A stretch of 15,756 nucleotides of DNA, taken from contig DAOWKM010000017.1 of the NCBI GenBank assembly GCA_030643695.1, positions 1 to 15,756 of the forward strand, read 5' to 3'. Position numbers and translations under genes: made by a program. How positions within the stretch are numbered: position 1 is the stretch's first letter; each line of letters starts with the position of its first letter. A model generated the notes under the pieces. That model was not told the DNA's origin. It worked only from the letters and a program-made list of their open reading frames with translations, and made no database searches. Positions 13,392 to 15,756 of the stretch are shown here, one piece after another. The DNA is from Dehalococcoidia bacterium. Its GTDB lineage: Bacteria; Chloroflexota; Dehalococcoidia; Dehalococcoidales; DAOWKM01.

Positions 13392-14021
13392 ATGCCTAAG
13401 AAGAAGCTTGGGAAGATAGAAAAGCCTTTAGCCGAAGGGTTTAAGACTGGCAGAAAATTATATTTTATTCCCCTTATTTACTCGGTAGAGGGGGCAGAAG
13501 CTGATTATCTGGGGAAATTTAATGAGTATTGGAACCAGGTAGAAAATCAGGTAGGGAATTTGGAACTAAAGCTGGGGAAGGTTGATAAAGTATACCACGA
13601 ATTAATCCCGGTTGGTGGTGACGATGGAGTCAAAGCGATAAAAGACCTAAATAGCAAAAGCTATCAAATTGTTAAGAATAGGTTAGATAAAGGGGCACGA
13701 CTCCAACCAATTGAACAGAGCGAATTGCTAACCGAATTTATGGATTGGAGTAAATGCCTGGTAATAGGTCTGCAAAACCAGAAGGTATTTACCAGGGTCT
13801 ACGAATTTTACACTGAAGCAAATAAAAAGAGAAATGAACATATTGCCAAGCAGATAGATGAAACACTTAGCGCCAATGAAACTGGGGTATTGTTTATGAG
13901 GGAAGGGCACCAGGTTCAATTTCCATCAGATATACAGGTATTCTATATTGCCCCTCCTGCGCTGGATGAGATTAAGCGCTGGTTTAGAGACCGTGAGGCT
14001 AAATCTCAAACGGTAGAGTAA
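13392..14021 (+). CDS. Protein of unknown function coupled to the J-domain gene
   Basis: I do not recognise this 209-residue protein. It is soluble-looking, with no signal peptide or membrane segment. The N-terminus is basic (MPKKKLGKIEKPL), followed by a beta-like strand and YFIPLIYSVEGAEADYLGKF. The middle is charged and helical (about 40-165). It ends with ETGVLFMREGHQVQFPSDIQ, a VFYIAPPALDEIKRWF segment and a charged tail. The pattern suggests a mixed alpha/beta domain, helices, then a short beta hairpin and a final helix. The ATG is one base after the J-domain stop and AAGGAT inside that gene acts as ribosome binding site, so the two are translated as a pair. It might be a partner or client-recognition factor for the J protein; that is inference from position only. 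Confidence 0.85.
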   Translation: MPKKKLGKIEKPLAEGFKTGRKLYFIPLIYSVEGAEADYLGKFNEYWNQVENQVGNLELKLGKVDKVYHELIPVGGDDGVKAIKDLNSKSYQIVKNRLDKGARLQPIEQSELLTEFMDWSKCLVIGLQNQKVFTRVYEFYTEANKKRNEHIAKQIDETLSANETGVLFMREGHQVQFPSDIQVFYIAPPALDEIKRWFRDREAKSQTVE

Positions 14022-14029
14022 TAATACGC

Positions 14030-14058
14030 TTGACAGGCTTAATTTTTTGTGATAATAC
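14030..14058 (+). promoter_or_regulatory. Promoter of aroD
   Basis: TTGACA (14030-14035), 17 bases, TAATAC (14053-14058) preceded by TGA. GATAAT at 15 bases is an alternative -10. The spacer, with ATTTTTTGTGA, recurs almost unchanged at 15597-15625. Confidence 0.65.
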
Positions 14059-14091
14059 AAACCATAAAGAAAATGAAAGGGGGTAGTCGGA

Positions 14092-14751
14092 ATGGAGAAG
14101 CCTAGAATTTGTGTCGTCGTTGTGAATAAGGACTTAGAAGCAATAAAAAGCGTTGAAAATCTTGTTGATTTATTTGAGGTTCGCATAGACCTCATCGGTG
14201 ACGGCTGGCAAGAGGTAGCTAAGCAACTTAAAAAACCTTGGATGGCTACTAACCGAAGTACCAGTCAGGGTGGTAAATGGGAAGGAGATGAAAATACGAG
14301 AGTGGCAGAATTGCTTAAATCATTGGAGCTGGGGCCAGACCTGGTAGATATTGAGATTCAGACAGAAAATTTGGAACAGATTGTGGAAGTAATCAAGCAG
14401 CGGGCAAAGTGTGTCGTGTCCTTTCATGAATGGGAAGAGACACCCCCTCTTGAGAAGCTGGAGGAAGTGGTTCGGAAAGAGCTAGAAGCAGGTGCTGACA
14501 TATGTAAGGTGATTACTAATGCTCAAAAAATTGAGGATAACATAACTGTTTTGCAACTCATTGCTAGCTTCCCTGAAGCAACCTTAATCTCTTCGGCTAT
14601 GGGCTCTCTAGGTTCCATAAGCAGGGTTCTTAGTCCGCTGATTGGCGGATATCTTACCTATGCCTCGGTTGGTGAAGGTCGGGAGTCGGCTCCAGGCCAA
14701 CTAACGGTAAGGGATTTAAAGAAAATTTATGAAATGGTGGGAAGATGCTAA
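14092..14751 (+). CDS. aroD: 3-dehydroquinate dehydratase, type I
   Basis: AroD converts 3-dehydroquinate to 3-dehydroshikimate, the third step of the shikimate pathway, through a Schiff base. The 219-residue protein has the class I catalytic set: Glu88 (VDIEIQ), His112 (VVSFHEWEETP) and the Schiff-base Lys139 (ADICKVITNA). Substrate-binding residues appear in EVRIDLIGD (about 29-37), ATNRS (52-56), GSISR and ESAPGQLT near the C-terminus. Length is slightly short of the usual 225-250, the trimming being in loops. The ATG is preceded by AAAGGGGG about 9 bases upstream. Its frame overlaps aroE by 7 bases. It has its own promoter after the unknown gene upstream, so it probably starts a shikimate operon that runs out of the window. 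Confidence 0.95.
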   Translation: MEKPRICVVVVNKDLEAIKSVENLVDLFEVRIDLIGDGWQEVAKQLKKPWMATNRSTSQGGKWEGDENTRVAELLKSLELGPDLVDIEIQTENLEQIVEVIKQRAKCVVSFHEWEETPPLEKLEEVVRKELEAGADICKVITNAQKIEDNITVLQLIASFPEATLISSAMGSLGSISRVLSPLIGGYLTYASVGEGRESAPGQLTVRDLKKIYEMVGRC

Positions 14752-15608
14752 ACAGAGTTCTATCTGGGAAAACAAAGATTTGTGGGTTGATAGGCGACCC
14801 TTTAGGGCAGACTATGTCGCCGTTAATGCACAACACTGCTTTTGAAAAGATAGGGGCAGATTATCTGTATGTTCCGTTCACGGTAAAGAAGGGAGATTTA
14901 GGCAAGGCTATTGACGGTATGAGAGCTCTAAATTTAAGAGGACTGAATGTTACCATGCCTCACAAGGTTGCTGTTATCCAATTCCTGGATGAGTTAGACG
15001 ACCTGGCTGATAAAATAGGTGCGGTTAATACCATAGTGAATAATGACGGGGTTTTAAAAGGTTACAATACTGATGGTGGTGGATTTTTGCAGTCTTTGCT
15101 GGAAAGGGGAATAGAGCCAAAAGGGAAAAGTATAGTTATCTTGGGAGCAGGCGGAGCTTCAAGAGCAGTTTCATTCATTCTGGCTGATAGGGGCGCCAGT
15201 TTGGTTATGCTCAACAGGACGCTGAGTAAAGTCGAGGAGCTAGCCGATAGGCTTTCAAAGGCTTTCCCGGGAAGAGCTGAAGCTCTACAACTGAATGAGA
15301 AAAATCTGGCAACGGCGCTAGGAAAAGCCGATATTTTAGTTAACGCTACCAGCTTGGGTATGGCTCCCAATGTTGATGAAACTCCGGTTAGTTCTAGCTT
15401 GCTCAAGCCTGACCTTGTTGTTGCTGATGCTGTGTATAATCCTATTAAGACGAGATTACTGAGAGAAGCTGAAGAGGTTGGTGCTAAGATTGTTAGCGGG
15501 GTTAATATGGTGGTCTGGCAAGGGGCATTAGCCTTTGAGAAGTGGACTGGCCTCAAGGCACCAGTCGAGATGATGAGGGAAGTAGTGATAGCACGCTTGA
15601 CAAGCTAG
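14745..15608 (+). CDS. aroE: Shikimate 5-dehydrogenase
   Basis: AroE reduces 3-dehydroshikimate to shikimate with NADPH, the step after AroD. The 287-residue protein shows GLIGDPLGQTMSPLMHN at the substrate site, the catalytic Lys74 in NVTMPHK and Asp110 in GYNTDGGGF. The nucleotide-binding turn GAGGASRA (134-141) is followed by NRT, as in NADP-preferring enzymes. NATSLGM and VVWQGALAFEKWTG complete the family pattern. The usual Ser-x-Ser-Pro of the substrate site is Thr23-x-Ser25-Pro, a conservative change. The start ATG 14745 lies inside the end of aroD with GGTGGGAAG just before it, so translation is coupled. A promoter overlaps its last codons. Confidence 0.95.
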   Translation: MLNRVLSGKTKICGLIGDPLGQTMSPLMHNTAFEKIGADYLYVPFTVKKGDLGKAIDGMRALNLRGLNVTMPHKVAVIQFLDELDDLADKIGAVNTIVNNDGVLKGYNTDGGGFLQSLLERGIEPKGKSIVILGAGGASRAVSFILADRGASLVMLNRTLSKVEELADRLSKAFPGRAEALQLNEKNLATALGKADILVNATSLGMAPNVDETPVSSSLLKPDLVVADAVYNPIKTRLLREAEEVGAKIVSGVNMVVWQGALAFEKWTGLKAPVEMMREVVIARLTS

Positions 15609-15625
15609 ATTTTTTGTGATAGTAT
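15597..15625 (+). promoter_or_regulatory. Promoter overlapping the aroE stop, twin of the aroD promoter
   Basis: TTGACA (15597-15602), 17 bases, TAGTAT (15620-15625) with TGA before it. The stretch CGCTTGACA, then GCT, then ATTTTTTGTGATA matches the aroD promoter nearly base for base. It points right, out of the window. Confidence 0.6.
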
Positions 15626-15649
15626 GGCTTGAAAATAGGATTAAATATT

Positions 15650-15736
15650 ATGTCGGTTTGTATTGTCTCCCAGGGATTATATTATTATTTCGCGTTTTCG
15701 GGGCGCAGAGGATGCGCTTGGGAGGCTTTGGTGTAA
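15650..15736 (+). CDS. Possible leader peptide rich in Tyr/Phe
   Basis: A 28-codon frame starts at ATG 15650, about 18 bases after the likely transcript start, with a weak AGGA 10 bases upstream, and ends TAA at 15734-15736. It contains Leu-Tyr-Tyr-Tyr-Phe-Ala-Phe at codons 10-16 and one Trp at codon 24. Around it GTCTCCCA (15665-15672) can pair with TGGGAGGC (15719-15726; one G-U), enclosing a smaller hairpin GGGCGC/GCGCTT (15701-15706 with 15714-15719; two G-U) that shares base 15719 with it. Runs of Tyr/Phe codons in a short frame after aromatic-pathway genes are the mark of attenuation leaders such as that of pheA. No terminator is visible before the window ends. Existence as a translated peptide is a hypothesis. 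Confidence 0.3.
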   Translation: MSVCIVSQGLYYYFAFSGRRGCAWEALV

Positions 15737-15756
15737 AAATGCAATCACCTTATTAA

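Noticed and set aside
15062..15556. Minus-strand open frame of 164 codons inside aroE.
   Set aside because: Low-complexity Ser/Ala/Leu translation antisense to a certain gene.

Overview
The window looks like a chromosomal segment from a Chloroflexota bacterium of the Dehalococcoidia type. The grounds are the gene order rpsL-rpsG-fusA-rpsJ-rplC without tuf, the uvrC/GTPase and smpB-ssrA blocks, an aroD-aroE pair nearby, and a relic serine recombinase of a kind I associate with that group. This assignment rests on remembered gene order and protein style, not on a search. Almost everything is core genome; the only clearly accessory part is a decayed recombinase next to a tRNA gene.

Layout. (1) 1-3930: the left end carries a minus-strand ribosomal operon, read from 3720 leftwards: rpsL (TTG start), rpsG, fusA, rpsJ and the 5' part of rplC. 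A promoter near 3851-3880 and a leader of about 125 nt with three consecutive hairpins precede rpsL. (2) 3894-4051: a divergent promoter drives tRNA-Asp(GUC). (3) 4052-4590: a broken serine recombinase gene and its small upstream partner lie against the tRNA 3' end. (4) 4590-5150: no convincing gene, only small palindromes and a likely promoter. (5) 5153-5611: a DUF212/YuiD-type membrane protein. (6) 5798-6948: a minus-strand group with an RRM RNA-binding protein, S21 (rpsU) and a double zinc-ribbon protein, the last behind a perfect TTGACA-17-TATAAT promoter. (7) 7004-9826: uvrC followed by a DRG/Obg-like GTPase with a TGS domain, minus strand. (8) 9955-10797: smpB and ssrA (tmRNA), plus strand. 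(9) 10803-12538: two overlapping PAC2-family genes, minus strand. (10) 12701-14021: a short J-domain protein and a tightly coupled protein of unknown function, plus strand. (11) 14092-15608: aroD and aroE, plus strand, followed at the right edge by a second copy-like promoter and a possible aromatic-residue leader peptide.

Functional themes are translation (ribosomal proteins, EF-G, tRNA-Asp, S21), rescue of stalled ribosomes (SmpB with tmRNA), protein quality control (PAC2 pair, J-domain protein), nucleotide excision repair (UvrC) and the shikimate pathway (AroD and AroE catalyse consecutive steps).

The least ordinary signals are: the Tyr/Phe-rich candidate leader peptide at 15650-15736, inside a region that can fold and behind a promoter nearly identical to that of aroD; a tmRNA tag that seems to end in Phe-Ala-Cys; the three-hairpin rpsL leader; a hairpin occupying the Shine-Dalgarno position of rpsU; ACCAACT boxes around the zinc-ribbon promoter; and a tandem PAC2 gene pair divergent from a J-domain gene. 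I see no CRISPR array, prophage, intact insertion sequence or clearly new multi-gene defence system.
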